Part shown: positions 40,664-51,106 of the stretch, piece after piece
How the letters are laid out: the number at the start of each line of letters is the position of its first letter
Position numbering within the stretch: position 1 is the stretch's first letter
DNA from: Rhodobacter sp.
GTDB taxonomy: Bacteria > Pseudomonadota > Alphaproteobacteria > Rhodobacterales > Rhodobacteraceae
Direction: 5' to 3'
Assembly (NCBI GenBank): GCA_020637555.1
Contig: JACKKF010000006.1
Span: 248,001 to 312,000 of the forward strand
DNA: 64,000 nucleotides
Position numbers and translations under genes: made by a program
The notes under the pieces: model-generated
The model's database searches: none
Told to the model about the DNA's origin: nothing
The model's input: only the letters and a program-made list of their open reading frames with translations

Positions 40664-41386
40664 TCAGACGAAGAACTGCCCGCCATTGGCCGAAATCGTC
40701 GAACCGTTGATAAAGCCCGCATCGTCGGCGGCCAGGAAGGCCACGCAGCGCGCGATCTCCTCGGGCTCGCCCAGGCGGCCGGTGGGGATCTGGCCGATGA
40801 TCGCCTCGCGCACCTTTTCCGGCACCGCCATCACCATCTCGGTGGCGATATAGCCCGGGCAGATCGCGTTGGCGGTGATGCCGAAGCGCGCGCCTTCCTG
40901 GGCCAGCGACTTGACGATGCCGAGGTCGCCCGCCTTGGTCGCGGCATAGTTGACCTGGCCGAACTGGCCCTTTTGCCCGTTGATCGAGCTGATCACCACG
41001 ACGCGGCCGAACTTGCGCTCGCGCATCCCGGGCCACACCGGGTGCACGGTGTTGAACACGCCGGTCAGGTTGGTGTCGATGACCTGCTTCCACTGATCGG
41101 GGGTCATCTTGTGGAACGGCGCGTCGCGGGTGATCCCGGCATTGGCGACGACCACGTCGATCGGGCCCAGCTCGGCCTCGACGGCGGCGATGCCGGCGGC
41201 CGAGGCGTCATAGTCGGCCACGTTCCACTTGTAGGTCTTGATGCCGGTTTCGGCGGTGAAGGCCGCGGCGGCCTCGTCGTTGCCAGCATAGTTGGCGGCC
41301 ACGCTATAGCCCGCCGCCTGCAGCGCCTTCGAGATCGCCGCGCCGATGCCGCGCGACCCGCCGGTGACCAGTGCAACCCGTCCCAT
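40664..41386 (-). CDS. phbB: Acetoacetyl-CoA reductase PhbB
   Basis: 240 residues from the ATG at 41386. Short-chain dehydrogenase: NADP-binding ALVTGGSRGIGAAIS, catalytic SSINGQKGQFGQVNYAATKAG (Ser, Tyr, Lys) and NAICPGYIATEMV. It reduces acetoacetyl-CoA to (R)-3-hydroxybutyryl-CoA for polyhydroxybutyrate. It lies downstream of phbA, but a strong hairpin (41433-41465) stands between them. Confidence 0.95.
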   Translation of the reverse strand: MGRVALVTGGSRGIGAAISKALQAAGYSVAANYAGNDEAAAAFTAETGIKTYKWNVADYDASAAGIAAVEAELGPIDVVVANAGITRDAPFHKMTPDQWKQVIDTNLTGVFNTVHPVWPGMRERKFGRVVVISSINGQKGQFGQVNYAATKAGDLGIVKSLAQEGARFGITANAICPGYIATEMVMAVPEKVREAIIGQIPTGRLGEPEEIARCVAFLAADDAGFINGSTISANGGQFFV

Positions 41387-41432
41387 ATGTCCCTCCTGGA
41401 TTGGTGTGCTTGAAATTCTGTTACCCAATATG

Positions 41433-41467
41433 AAAACCGGGCGCAACAATGTTGCGCCCGGTTTTTT
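41433..41467. terminator. 15-bp perfect hairpin between phbA and phbB
   Basis: Arms aaaaccgggcgcaac (41433-41447) and gttgcgcccggtttt (41451-41465) with an AAT loop. TTTTTT ends the plus-strand side (41462-41467); on the minus strand, the direction of phbA, the T-run is only the four T of the stem. It probably ends or reduces phbA transcription before phbB. Confidence 0.75.
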
Positions 41468-41494
41468 CGCGAATGCAGGAGAAATCCGCCGGTG

Positions 41495-42667
41495 TCAGCG
41501 TTCCAGGCACATGGCCACGCCCATGCCGCCGCCGATGCACAGCGTCGCCAGGCCCTTCTTGGCATCGCGGCGCTGCATTTCGAACAGCAGGGTGTTCAGA
41601 ATCCGCGCGCCCGAGGCGCCGATCGGGTGGCCGATGGCGATGGCGCCGCCGTTCACGTTCACCACATCCGGGTTCCAGCCCATGTCCTTGTTCACCGCGC
41701 AGGCCTGGGCAGCAAAGGCTTCGTTGGCCTCGACCAGATCCAGATCGGCGGCTTTCCAGCCGGCCTTGGTCAGCGCCTTGCGGCTGGCGTGGATCGGGCC
41801 GACGCCCATGATCGACGGGTCCAGACCGGCGGTGGCATAGGAGGCAATGCGCGCCAGCGGGGTCAGGCCGCGGCGCTCGGCTTCCTCGGCCGACATCAGC
41901 AGCACGCCGGCCGCGCCGTCGTTGATCCCCGAGGCGTTGGCCGCGGTGACCGAGCCGTCCTTGGTGAAGGCGGGTTTCAGTTTCTGCATCGCCTCGATCG
42001 TCGCGCCGTGGCGGATGTATTCGTCGGCATCCACCACGATGTCGCCCTTGCGGGTCTTCAGCGTGAAGGGCGTGATCTCATCGGCGAATTTGCCCGCTTT
42101 CTGGGCGGCCTCGGCCTTGTTCTGGCTGGCGACAGCGAAGGCGTCCTGCATCTCGCGGCTGATCTGCCACTGGTTGGCGACGTTCTCGGCGGTCTGGCCC
42201 ATGTGATAGCCGTTGAAGGCGTCCCACAGCCCGTCCTTGATCATCGAGTCGATGAACTTGACGTCGCCCATCTTGTAGCCCGCGCGCAGATGCGCGACGT
42301 GGGGGCTGAGCGACATGTTCTCCTGCCCGCCGGCGACGACGATCGCCGCGTCGCCCAGCTGGACGTGCTGCGCACCCAGCGCCACCGCCCGCAGGCCCGA
42401 ACCGCAGACCTGGTTGATGCTCCAGGCCGAGGCCTCGACCGGCAGGCCCGCGCGGATCGCGGCCTGGCGCGCGGGGTTCTGGCCCTGACCGCCGGTCAGC
42501 ACCTGGCCCAGGATGGTCTCCGAAACCTCGGCCTTGTCGATCCCGGCGCGTGCGACAATCGCGTCGATCACGGCGGCGCCGAGTTCGTGGGCGGGGGTGT
42601 TGGCAAAGCTGCCGTTGAACGAGCCGACGGCAGTGCGTGCGGCGGAGACGATCACGACGTTGGTCAT
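41495..42667 (-). CDS. phbA: Acetyl-CoA acetyltransferase (thiolase) PhbA
   Basis: 390 residues, full biosynthetic thiolase. Nucleophile Cys in INQVCGSGLRAVALG (about 89), NVNGGAIAIGHPIGASGARI with the catalytic His, and CIGGGMGVAMCLER with the second Cys at the C-terminus. It condenses two acetyl-CoA to acetoacetyl-CoA, the first PHB step. Confidence 0.96.
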   Translation of the reverse strand: MTNVVIVSAARTAVGSFNGSFANTPAHELGAAVIDAIVARAGIDKAEVSETILGQVLTGGQGQNPARQAAIRAGLPVEASAWSINQVCGSGLRAVALGAQHVQLGDAAIVVAGGQENMSLSPHVAHLRAGYKMGDVKFIDSMIKDGLWDAFNGYHMGQTAENVANQWQISREMQDAFAVASQNKAEAAQKAGKFADEITPFTLKTRKGDIVVDADEYIRHGATIEAMQKLKPAFTKDGSVTAANASGINDGAAGVLLMSAEEAERRGLTPLARIASYATAGLDPSIMGVGPIHASRKALTKAGWKAADLDLVEANEAFAAQACAVNKDMGWNPDVVNVNGGAIAIGHPIGASGARILNTLLFEMQRRDAKKGLATLCIGGGMGVAMCLER

Positions 42668-42827
42668 TGGGGGTCCTCTCGCAAAGGGCGCGGCCCCAGG
42701 CGGGCGGCGCTGCTGGCGGCAGGTTTACGCGCGGGCCGGCCACAAATCAATGCTGCGGCGCGGAAGCGTTGGTCATTCCGCCTGTTTTCATACCGTTTGC
42801 GATACCGGTCGCAGGCTGCCGTGCGCG

Positions 42828-43667
42828 TCACCCCAGTTTCGCCAGTTTCGAGGTGAGCCACGGCGCCTCGGTCGAGGGGATGCCATAGTAATAGCCTTGC
42901 AGGCAGTCGACGCCGATGTCGATGAGATAGCGCGCGTCCTCGGCGGTCTCGACCGATTCGGCCACGGTGAACATGTCGAAATGCCGCGCGATCGAGACCA
43001 GCGCCTGGGTCAGCACCTGGTTATCGGGCTGGGTCGAGATCCCGCGGATGAACTGGCCGTCGATCTTGATGATGTCGAAATAGAAATCCTTGAGATAGCG
43101 AAACGCGGTATAGCCGGCACCGAAGTCGTCGAGTGCAAAGGAAATCCCGCGTGCCTGCATGTCGGCCATGAAGACGGTGACCAGATCCGGCATCACCATC
43201 GCCGAGCTTTCGGTGATTTCCAGGATCAGCCGTTCGGCGATGGTCGGATCCGCCCTGAGGCCGCGTTCCAGCGCGCTGAGCCAGGCAGGATAGCCGATCG
43301 AGCGCGCCGACATGTTGACGCTGAGCCGGATCGAGGGTTCGCGTGCCAGCGCCGTCAGGCCCAGTTCCAGCGCCAGCACGTCGATACGGCGGCCGGTTTC
43401 GCTGGTTTCCACCGCGCCCATGAAATCGCGCGCGGGGATCACCCGGCCGCGGTCGTCGAGGATGCGGATGAACGCCTCATAGAACGCTGCGCGGTTGGTC
43501 ATGCGGGCCTGCACCACCGGCTGATAGGCCAGCAGCGCGCGCCGGTCGTCCAATGCGCGGCGGACCATGTCGACGGTCTGCTGCTGCTTCATCCGGTCGG
43601 CCACGGCCAGCGGGCTTTCCAGCCCGTCTTCGGGCAGGTCGTCGGGGGTGTTCAGGGGTCTGGACAT
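42828..43667 (-). CDS. EAL-domain cyclic-di-GMP phosphodiesterase-like protein
   Basis: 279 residues, essentially a lone EAL domain with no sensor part. The signature reads EAFIR instead of EALLR. Other catalytic and metal residues are present: NMSARSI, LEITESSA, DDFGAGY, IKIDGQFI, AESVET and LQGYYYG. An active phosphodiesterase is likely, although the changed signature leaves room for a c-di-GMP receptor. The ATG at 43667 has GAGGA upstream. Confidence 0.85.
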   Translation of the reverse strand: MSRPLNTPDDLPEDGLESPLAVADRMKQQQTVDMVRRALDDRRALLAYQPVVQARMTNRAAFYEAFIRILDDRGRVIPARDFMGAVETSETGRRIDVLALELGLTALAREPSIRLSVNMSARSIGYPAWLSALERGLRADPTIAERLILEITESSAMVMPDLVTVFMADMQARGISFALDDFGAGYTAFRYLKDFYFDIIKIDGQFIRGISTQPDNQVLTQALVSIARHFDMFTVAESVETAEDARYLIDIGVDCLQGYYYGIPSTEAPWLTSKLAKLG

Positions 43668-43818
43668 GCGGATCCTCGCGCCGGTTTCGCCCAGCATCGC
43701 CGCAAGCCGTTAACGCCCGGTGAAGCGCAACCGAAAAACCGTGCCCGCCGACGCGCCGATTGCGCGCACGCGGGCCTGCGCGTATACCCACGCGCGCAAC
43801 CGGATCAGGGGACAGGCG

Positions 43819-45203
<1,385 letters not shown>

Positions 45204-45207
<4 letters not shown>

Positions 45208-45326
45208 AACGGGCAATCTGGGCGGCGCTGGCAGGGCTGGTGCTGCTGGCGGGCTGCGGCGCGGGCGACCCGCCGACGGCGCCGGGCAGCCGGGTCGACC
45301 TGAGAGATTTCTGGCGCGGGCACTGA
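45204..45326 (+). CDS. Small lipoprotein between argH and lysA (LptM-like position)
   Basis: 40 residues. Signal MKRAIWAALAGLVLLAGCGAG with lipobox LAGC, then a 20-residue tail ending in RVDLRDFWRGH. A small lipoprotein next to argH and lysA is a recurring layout in proteobacteria, and LptM (YifL) near dapF is such a protein. The short tail lacks the usual KGPLY stretch, so LptM identity is only suggested. Start overlaps the argH stop (ATGA). Confidence 0.75.
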
Positions 45327-45452
45327 CGCCGCCTGCCGGGTGCAAACCCGGGGGCGTGCCGGACCGCTTTTCTGTTCCTGTGGTGCGCGGATGTCTGACC
45401 AATCCGCGAGATCGCAAACCTGACATCAACCGTGCATCGCCGGGGGCCTGAG

Positions 45453-46718
45453 TTGGACCATTTTCTCTATCGCAACGGGCACCTGCATGCCGAGGACGTG
45501 GCATTGTCCGACATTGCCGCCGCGGTGGGCACGCCGTTTTACTGCTATTCCGCAGCGACACTGACGCGCCATTTCCGGCTGTTCCAGGAGGCGCTCAGCC
45601 CGCTGCCCAACCTCGTCTGCTTTGCCGTCAAGTCGAACTCGAACGTGGCGGTGCTGAAGCTTTTGGGTGATCTGGGTGCTGGCATGGACGTGGTGTCGAT
45701 CGGCGAATACCTGCGCGCCAGGGCGGCGGGCGTGCCGGGCGAGCGGATCGTGTTCTCGGGCGTCGGCAAGACCCGGGCCGAGATGCGCAGCGCGCTGGAA
45801 GGCGGCATCCGCCAGTTCAACGTCGAATCCGACCCCGAGCTGGAGGCCCTGTCCGAGGTCGCCACCGCGCTGGGCGTGACCGCGCCGATCGCGCTGCGGG
45901 TCAACCCCGACGTCGACGCCAAGACCCATGAGAAGATCAGCACCGGCCGCAAGGAAGACAAGTTCGGCGTGCCGATCAGCCGGGCGCGCGAGATCTACGC
46001 CCGCGCCGCCGCCCTGCCGGGACTGCGCGTGGTCGGCATCGACATGCATATCGGCAGCCAGCTGACCGACCTTGCGCCCTTCGAGGCGGCCTATACCAAG
46101 ATGGCGGAACTGACCCGCGCCCTGCGCGCCGATGGTCATACCATCGAGCGGCTGGACCTGGGCGGGGGGCTGGGCATTCCCTATACCCGCTCGAACGATG
46201 CGCCGCCCCTGCCGGTCGACTATGGCGCGATGGTCAAGCGAGTGCTGGGCGATCTGGAGTGCGAGATCGAGATCGAACCGGGTCGGCTGATCTCCGGCAA
46301 CGCGGGCGTTCTGGTGACCGAGGTCATCTATCGCAAGAAGGCCGAGGAGCGCGAATTCCTGATCGTCGACGCGGCGATGAACGACCTGGTGCGCCCGGCG
46401 ATGTATTCCGCTCATCACGACATCGACCCGCTGGTCGAAGCCGTGCCGGGCGAACCGCTGGTTCCCGTCGATATCGTCGGGCCGATCTGCGAATCTGGCG
46501 ATACCTTTGCCAAGCAGCGCGCGCTGCCGCTGTTGCAGGCCGGTGACCGGATCGCGTTCCGCTCGGCCGGGGCCTATGGCGCGGTGATGGCGTCGGAATA
46601 CAACTCGCGCCCGCTGGTGCCCGAGGTGCTGGTCTCGGGCGATCACTTTGCGGTCATCCGCAAGCGCCCCGACTATGACGCGATGATCGCCCGCGATACG
46701 ATCCCGGACTGGCTCTGA
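45453..46718 (+). CDS. lysA: Diaminopimelate decarboxylase LysA
   Basis: 421 residues from a TTG at 45453 (MDHFLYRNG is the common start in this group; a GTG at 45432 is also open). PLP-binding Lys60 in LVCFAVKSNSN, the EPGRLISGNAGVL phosphate region, and GPICESGDTFAK near the active-site Cys. It makes L-lysine from meso-diaminopimelate. Confidence 0.94.
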   Translation: MDHFLYRNGHLHAEDVALSDIAAAVGTPFYCYSAATLTRHFRLFQEALSPLPNLVCFAVKSNSNVAVLKLLGDLGAGMDVVSIGEYLRARAAGVPGERIVFSGVGKTRAEMRSALEGGIRQFNVESDPELEALSEVATALGVTAPIALRVNPDVDAKTHEKISTGRKEDKFGVPISRAREIYARAAALPGLRVVGIDMHIGSQLTDLAPFEAAYTKMAELTRALRADGHTIERLDLGGGLGIPYTRSNDAPPLPVDYGAMVKRVLGDLECEIEIEPGRLISGNAGVLVTEVIYRKKAEEREFLIVDAAMNDLVRPAMYSAHHDIDPLVEAVPGEPLVPVDIVGPICESGDTFAKQRALPLLQAGDRIAFRSAGAYGAVMASEYNSRPLVPEVLVSGDHFAVIRKRPDYDAMIARDTIPDWL

Positions 46719-46728
46719 GAGGATCTTC

Positions 46729-49200
46729 ATGGTGTCCACCGACCCGCTCGCACCTGCTGCCCGCGCGCTGTTTCTGACGCGCGCCGGCATGGTGGCCGAG
46801 AGGGCGGCGCGGGCACTGTGGCTGCCTCTGTCGCTGGCGCTGCTGGCGATTACCGGTTGGGCGTTCGACCTGCAGTCGCGCCTGCCGGGAGATTTCGCGC
46901 TTTGGGTTGCCGGGGGGGGCGCGCTGGCCGTGCTGGTCACGCTGGCGCTGGGGCTCTGGCGGTTCCGCTGGCCGTCGCGGGACGAGGCCGTGGCGCGGCT
47001 CGACCAGACCTTGCCGGGCCGGCCGCTGGCGGCACTGACCGATGCGCAGGCGCTGGGGGCGGGCGATGCCGATTCAGTTGCGCTGTGGTCAGCACACCGC
47101 GCGCGGATGGCACAGCGGGCCGGCGTGGCCCGCCCGGTGCGCCCCGCGCCCGATCTGGCCCGGCACGACCCCTATGCGCTGCGTCTCGTTGCGCTGACGG
47201 CGGCGGCGATGGCGCTGCTGTTCGCCGTGCCGGGGCAGCAGGGGCCGTTGGGCGGCCTGCCCGGAACCGCGGGCGCCGCGATCGGCCCATCCTGGGAGGG
47301 GTGGATCACGCCGCCTGCCTATACCGGCAAGCCGGGTCTCTATCTGAACGAAATCGACCGCGAGGCCTTCGAGGTGCCGCAGGGCAGCCGGGTGATCCTG
47401 CGGTTCTATGGCCCGCCCGGGGCGCTGTCGCTGGAACAGTCGCTCGATGACGGGGTGCAGGCCGACGCCACCGGGCAGGCGCTGGAATTCGACGCCCGCC
47501 GCAGTGGCCGTCTGGCGATCGAGGGGCCGCAGGGCCGCAGCTGGCAGGTGACAGTCGCCCCCGATGCGGTGCCGGTCGTGGCTCCCGCCGGTCCGATGAC
47601 GCGCGCGCGGGGCGGCGTGATGCAGCAGCCCTTCGAGGCGCAGGACGACAACGGCGTCACCCTGGGCGAGGCCGTCGTCACGCTGGATCTGCCGGCGGTC
47701 GACCGGCGCTTCGGTCTGGCGCTGGAGCCCGAGCCGCGCGAGCCGCTGCGCCTGCCCTTGCCGATGCCGGTCAGCGGCGACCGCACCGATTTCACCGAGA
47801 CCCTGCGCGAGGATCTGTCGCTGCACCCTTGGGCGCATCTGCCGGTGCGGGTGGTTCTGTCGGTGGTCGACGCGGCCGGCCAGACCGGCGACAGCGCGCC
47901 GATTGCGGTGACCCTGCCGGGGCGGCGATTCTTCGAGCCCGCGGCGCAGGCGCTGGCCGAGTTGCGCCGCGATCTGTTGTGGAACCGCGCCAACGCACGC
48001 CGTTCGGCGCAGCTGTTGCGGGCGATGCTGCACCGCTCCGAGGGGGCGTTCCGGTTCGAGGGCGCGCCGGTGCTGATCCGGGGGGCTGTCGAATTCATCG
48101 AAAGCCGGCTCGACACCGACCAGTGGACCCCCGAGGCGCGCGACGAGCTGGCGCAACAGCTGTGGGACCTGGCATTGCTGATCGAAGAGGGCGAGCTGGC
48201 CAACGCCCGCGAACGCTTGCGTCGCGCGCAGGAGCGGCTGGACCAGGCGATGCGCAACGGTGCGGCGCCCGACGAGATCCGCGAACTGATGGACGAGCTG
48301 CGCGAGGCGACCCGTGACTATATGGAAATGCTGGCCGAGCAGATGCCGCCCGAGAACGGCGACCAGTCCGACCAGCGCGACCGGGGTGACCAGCCGGGCC
48401 AGACCATCACCCAGGGCCAGATCCAGGAGCTGATGGACCAGATCCAGCAGCTGATGGAAGAAGGCCGCATGGACGAGGCGGCCGACTTGATGGCGCAGTT
48501 GAATGCGCTGCTGGAGAACCTGCAGATGCAGCGCGGCGAGGGCGGCGAGCCGATGCCCGGCGGCGAAGCGATGGACGGGCTGGGCGACACGCTGAACGAG
48601 CAGCAGGGTCTGGCCGACGAGACCTTCCGCGAGTTGCAGGACCGGTTCGGCCAAGGCCAAGACCAGGAACAGGGTCAGGATCCGGGCAAGGACGAGGAAC
48701 AATCGCTCGAAGATCTCGCGCAGCGCCAGCGCGAATTGAGCGAGCAGCTGCGCCAGCAGCAGTTGGGCGAGGTGCCGGGCGAGGGCACACCCGAGGCCGA
48801 TGCCGGGCTGGACCAGCTGGAGCAGGCGGAACGGGCGATGGATGGCGCGGCCGAGGCGCTGAACGAAGGCGACATGCGCGGCGCGCTGGAACGTCAGGCC
48901 GAGGCGCTGGACGCACTGCGCGAGGGGCTGCGCCATTTCCGCGACGCGCTGGCGGCCGATCAGCGCGAGCGCGCGGACGAGCAGGGCAACCCGCAGCAGG
49001 GCGAGGGCAGCGGCCGCGACCCGCTGGGCCGCGAGATGGGGGAAAGCCGGCAGGCGCAGGACTTCGGCTCGGTCCTGCCGGGTGAAGATCCGCGCGCCCG
49101 GGCCCGCGAGCTGATGGACGAGATCCGCCGCCGCCAGGCCGAGCGCGAACGCCCGCAGGATGAACGCGATTACCTCGATCGGCTGATCGAGCGGTATTGA
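46729..49200 (+). CDS. TIGR02302-family alphaproteobacterial membrane protein
   Basis: 823 residues. Hydrophobic helices at about 32-50, 60-80 and 150-170 in the N-terminal part, then a beta-rich middle domain, and a long acidic, Gln-rich coiled-coil C-terminal region (from about 540, with runs such as QIQELMDQIQQLMEEGRMDEA). This is the pattern of the TIGR02302 family found next to lysA in this group. The function is unknown; a periplasmic coiled coil with membrane anchors fits an envelope role. Starts 11 bases after lysA. Confidence 0.87.
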   Translation: MVSTDPLAPAARALFLTRAGMVAERAARALWLPLSLALLAITGWAFDLQSRLPGDFALWVAGGGALAVLVTLALGLWRFRWPSRDEAVARLDQTLPGRPLAALTDAQALGAGDADSVALWSAHRARMAQRAGVARPVRPAPDLARHDPYALRLVALTAAAMALLFAVPGQQGPLGGLPGTAGAAIGPSWEGWITPPAYTGKPGLYLNEIDREAFEVPQGSRVILRFYGPPGALSLEQSLDDGVQADATGQALEFDARRSGRLAIEGPQGRSWQVTVAPDAVPVVAPAGPMTRARGGVMQQPFEAQDDNGVTLGEAVVTLDLPAVDRRFGLALEPEPREPLRLPLPMPVSGDRTDFTETLREDLSLHPWAHLPVRVVLSVVDAAGQTGDSAPIAVTLPGRRFFEPAAQALAELRRDLLWNRANARRSAQLLRAMLHRSEGAFRFEGAPVLIRGAVEFIESRLDTDQWTPEARDELAQQLWDLALLIEEGELANARERLRRAQERLDQAMRNGAAPDEIRELMDELREATRDYMEMLAEQMPPENGDQSDQRDRGDQPGQTITQGQIQELMDQIQQLMEEGRMDEAADLMAQLNALLENLQMQRGEGGEPMPGGEAMDGLGDTLNEQQGLADETFRELQDRFGQGQDQEQGQDPGKDEEQSLEDLAQRQRELSEQLRQQQLGEVPGEGTPEADAGLDQLEQAERAMDGAAEALNEGDMRGALERQAEALDALREGLRHFRDALAADQRERADEQGNPQQGEGSGRDPLGREMGESRQAQDFGSVLPGEDPRARARELMDEIRRRQAERERPQDERDYLDRLIERY

Positions 49201-49257
49201 CCGGCAGTCACCCGGCCGGGAATGGCGCGGCAGAAGCTCCCGGTTTCCGCGACAGGG

Positions 49258-49722
49258 TCAGCGACGGATGCGGCGGCTGTTCTCGGCGCCGGTGACGACG
49301 ACATCGGCGGTCGTGTCGAGCTGCGCCTGGGTCAGGGCATAGGCCACCACCAGTGTCCGCGAGGCCGGGCCGGTATCCGGCGATGCCTCGCGCGGCGCGG
49401 CGGCGACAAACCGCAAGGTCAGCACCCCGGCTTGCGGCCGGCCGTAGTTTTCCGGCACCAGCTCGGCGTCCCACCAGCCGGCGGTCGGCGTCAGCCCTTC
49501 GGCCCGCAGGATCGCCCCCGACGAGGTGCGTTCGATCGTCAGCGCAGTGACCTGGGTGACCAGTGCGCGGTTGTCGATGGTGGTCTGCGTCGGACCCAGC
49601 GTCGGCGCCTCCTCGCGCGAGTGGCCGAACCAGTTGCGCGGGTTGAAGCGGGATTCGCGCATCGAGCCGCAACCCGACAGCGCGGTGCAGACGACCAGCA
49701 GGGTGATGAGCGGCGTGCGCAT
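49258..49722 (-). CDS. Small lipoprotein of unknown function
   Basis: 154 residues from the ATG at 49722. Signal RTPLITLLVVCTALSGCGSM with lipobox LSGC, then SRFNPRNWFG and a mixed beta domain with VTQVTALTIERTSSGAILRAEGL. The NPRNWFG stretch just after the acylated Cys recurs in roseobacter lipoproteins. Convergent with the gene upstream; divergent from sufE. Confidence 0.78.
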   Translation of the reverse strand: MRTPLITLLVVCTALSGCGSMRESRFNPRNWFGHSREEAPTLGPTQTTIDNRALVTQVTALTIERTSSGAILRAEGLTPTAGWWDAELVPENYGRPQAGVLTLRFVAAAPREASPDTGPASRTLVVAYALTQAQLDTTADVVVTGAENSRRIRR

Positions 49723-49856
49723 GGGATCCTCCGGGGCAGGGCGTCTTTTGCCTAGCGCAAAGCCCGGGCGTTGAAAAGCCCGCGGTGCCGGGGCTGGACC
49801 TTTGCCCGGTCGCGGCCTAGGTCTGGTCCCAGATGCGGTCAGGACGGGACAAACGC

Positions 49857-50294
49857 ATGGCACAGCAGGATTTCGACGAGATCGCCGAGACGTTCGAGTT
49901 CCTCGACGACTGGGAAGATCGCTATCGTCACGTTATCGAGATGGGCCGCGAGTTGGCGCCGATGGAGGCCGCGCTGAAGGTGCCGGTGAACAAGGTCGAG
50001 GGCTGCGCCAGCCAGGTCTGGCTGTTTCCGCGCATCAACGGCAGCGGGCCGGCGGCGGTTTTCGATTTCCTGGGCGATTCGGATGCGATGATCGTGCGCG
50101 GGCTGATTGCCGTGCTGCACGCGCTCTATGCCGGCCGGCCGGTGGCCGAGATCCCGGCGATCGACGCCGCCGCCGAACTGGCGCGCCTGGGGCTGAACGA
50201 GCATCTGTCCTCGCAGCGGTCGAACGGGGTGCGGGCGATGGTCGAGCGGATCCGCGCGGTGGCCGCGCAGCACCTCGGGGGCGGCGATGCCTGA
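49857..50294 (+). CDS. sufE: Cysteine desulfuration protein SufE
   Basis: 145 residues. The sulfur-accepting Cys lies in KVEGCASQVWLFP (about residue 51). N-terminal DEIAETFEFLDDWEDRYRHVIEMGRELAPM is typical of SufE. It takes persulfide sulfur from a SufS-type desulfurase for Fe-S cluster assembly. Overlaps the next permease gene by eight bases. Confidence 0.95.
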   Translation: MAQQDFDEIAETFEFLDDWEDRYRHVIEMGRELAPMEAALKVPVNKVEGCASQVWLFPRINGSGPAAVFDFLGDSDAMIVRGLIAVLHALYAGRPVAEIPAIDAAAELARLGLNEHLSSQRSNGVRAMVERIRAVAAQHLGGGDA

Positions 50295-51105
50295 TCCCGT
50301 GTTGCTGGCGCAGCTTGCGGCGCTGCTGGCGGTGATCGGCGGCATCGCCGGGGTCATCGCCGGGTTGCTCGGTGTCGGCGGCGGGATCGTGCTGGTTCCC
50401 GCCTTTTTCTATGCCTTCACCACGCTGGGGTATGGCGGTCCGCAGCTGATGCAGGTCTGCCTGGCGACCTCGCTGGCGACGATCATCGTCACCTCGATCA
50501 AGTCCGTGCGCACCCACAACAAGCGCGGCGCGGTGGAATGGGACATCCTGAAGGGCTGGGGGCCGTGGATCGCCGCCGGGGCACTGCTTGGCATGGTCGC
50601 GGCCTCGGGGCTGCGTTCGGTTGTGCTGCAGGGGGTGTTCGGGGTTCTGGGGCTGACCGTCGGCCTGTATCTGGCCTTCGGGCGCGCGCATTGGCGGCTG
50701 GGCACGGCGATGCCCACCGGCGTTCCGCGGGCGGCGACCGGCGGGGTCATGGGGTTTCTGTCGGTGCTGATGGGGATCGGCGGCGGCTCGTTCGGGGTGC
50801 CGCTGATGACGCTCTTCGGTGTGCCGATCCATCGCGCGGTGGCCACCGCGGCAGGGTTCGGGGTGATCATCGCCGTGCCTTCGGTCGCCGGGTTCCTGAC
50901 CATGTCCATCGACGCACCGCCGCCCTATACGGTGGGCGCGGTCAACCTGCCGGCCTTTGCACTGGTCATCGCGATGACCATGATCACCACACCTTGGGGC
51001 GTGAAACTGGCGCATGCGCTGGATCCAAAGCCGCTGAAACGGATCTTTGCGGTCTTCATCATCGTCATGGCCGCAAACATGCTGCGCAAGGCGCTGGGGT
51101 TCTAG
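50287..51105 (+). CDS. TSUP (TauE/SafE) family sulfite/anion permease
   Basis: 272 residues with about eight hydrophobic segments. The duplicated TauE/SafE motif is visible: GVIAGLLGVGGGIVLVPAFF in the first half and LSVLMGIGGGSFGVPLMTLFG in the second. Members export sulfite, sulfonates or organic anions. The overlap with sufE suggests a link to sulfur metabolism, though the substrate is not known. Confidence 0.9.
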   Translation: MPDPVLLAQLAALLAVIGGIAGVIAGLLGVGGGIVLVPAFFYAFTTLGYGGPQLMQVCLATSLATIIVTSIKSVRTHNKRGAVEWDILKGWGPWIAAGALLGMVAASGLRSVVLQGVFGVLGLTVGLYLAFGRAHWRLGTAMPTGVPRAATGGVMGFLSVLMGIGGGSFGVPLMTLFGVPIHRAVATAAGFGVIIAVPSVAGFLTMSIDAPPPYTVGAVNLPAFALVIAMTMITTPWGVKLAHALDPKPLKRIFAVFIIVMAANMLRKALGF

Positions 51106-51106
51106 G

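Noticed and set aside
47089..48936. Long minus-strand open frame opposite the TIGR02302 protein
   Set aside because: It mirrors the Gln/Glu-rich coding region as a Leu/Gln-rich artefact with no ribosome site or family.
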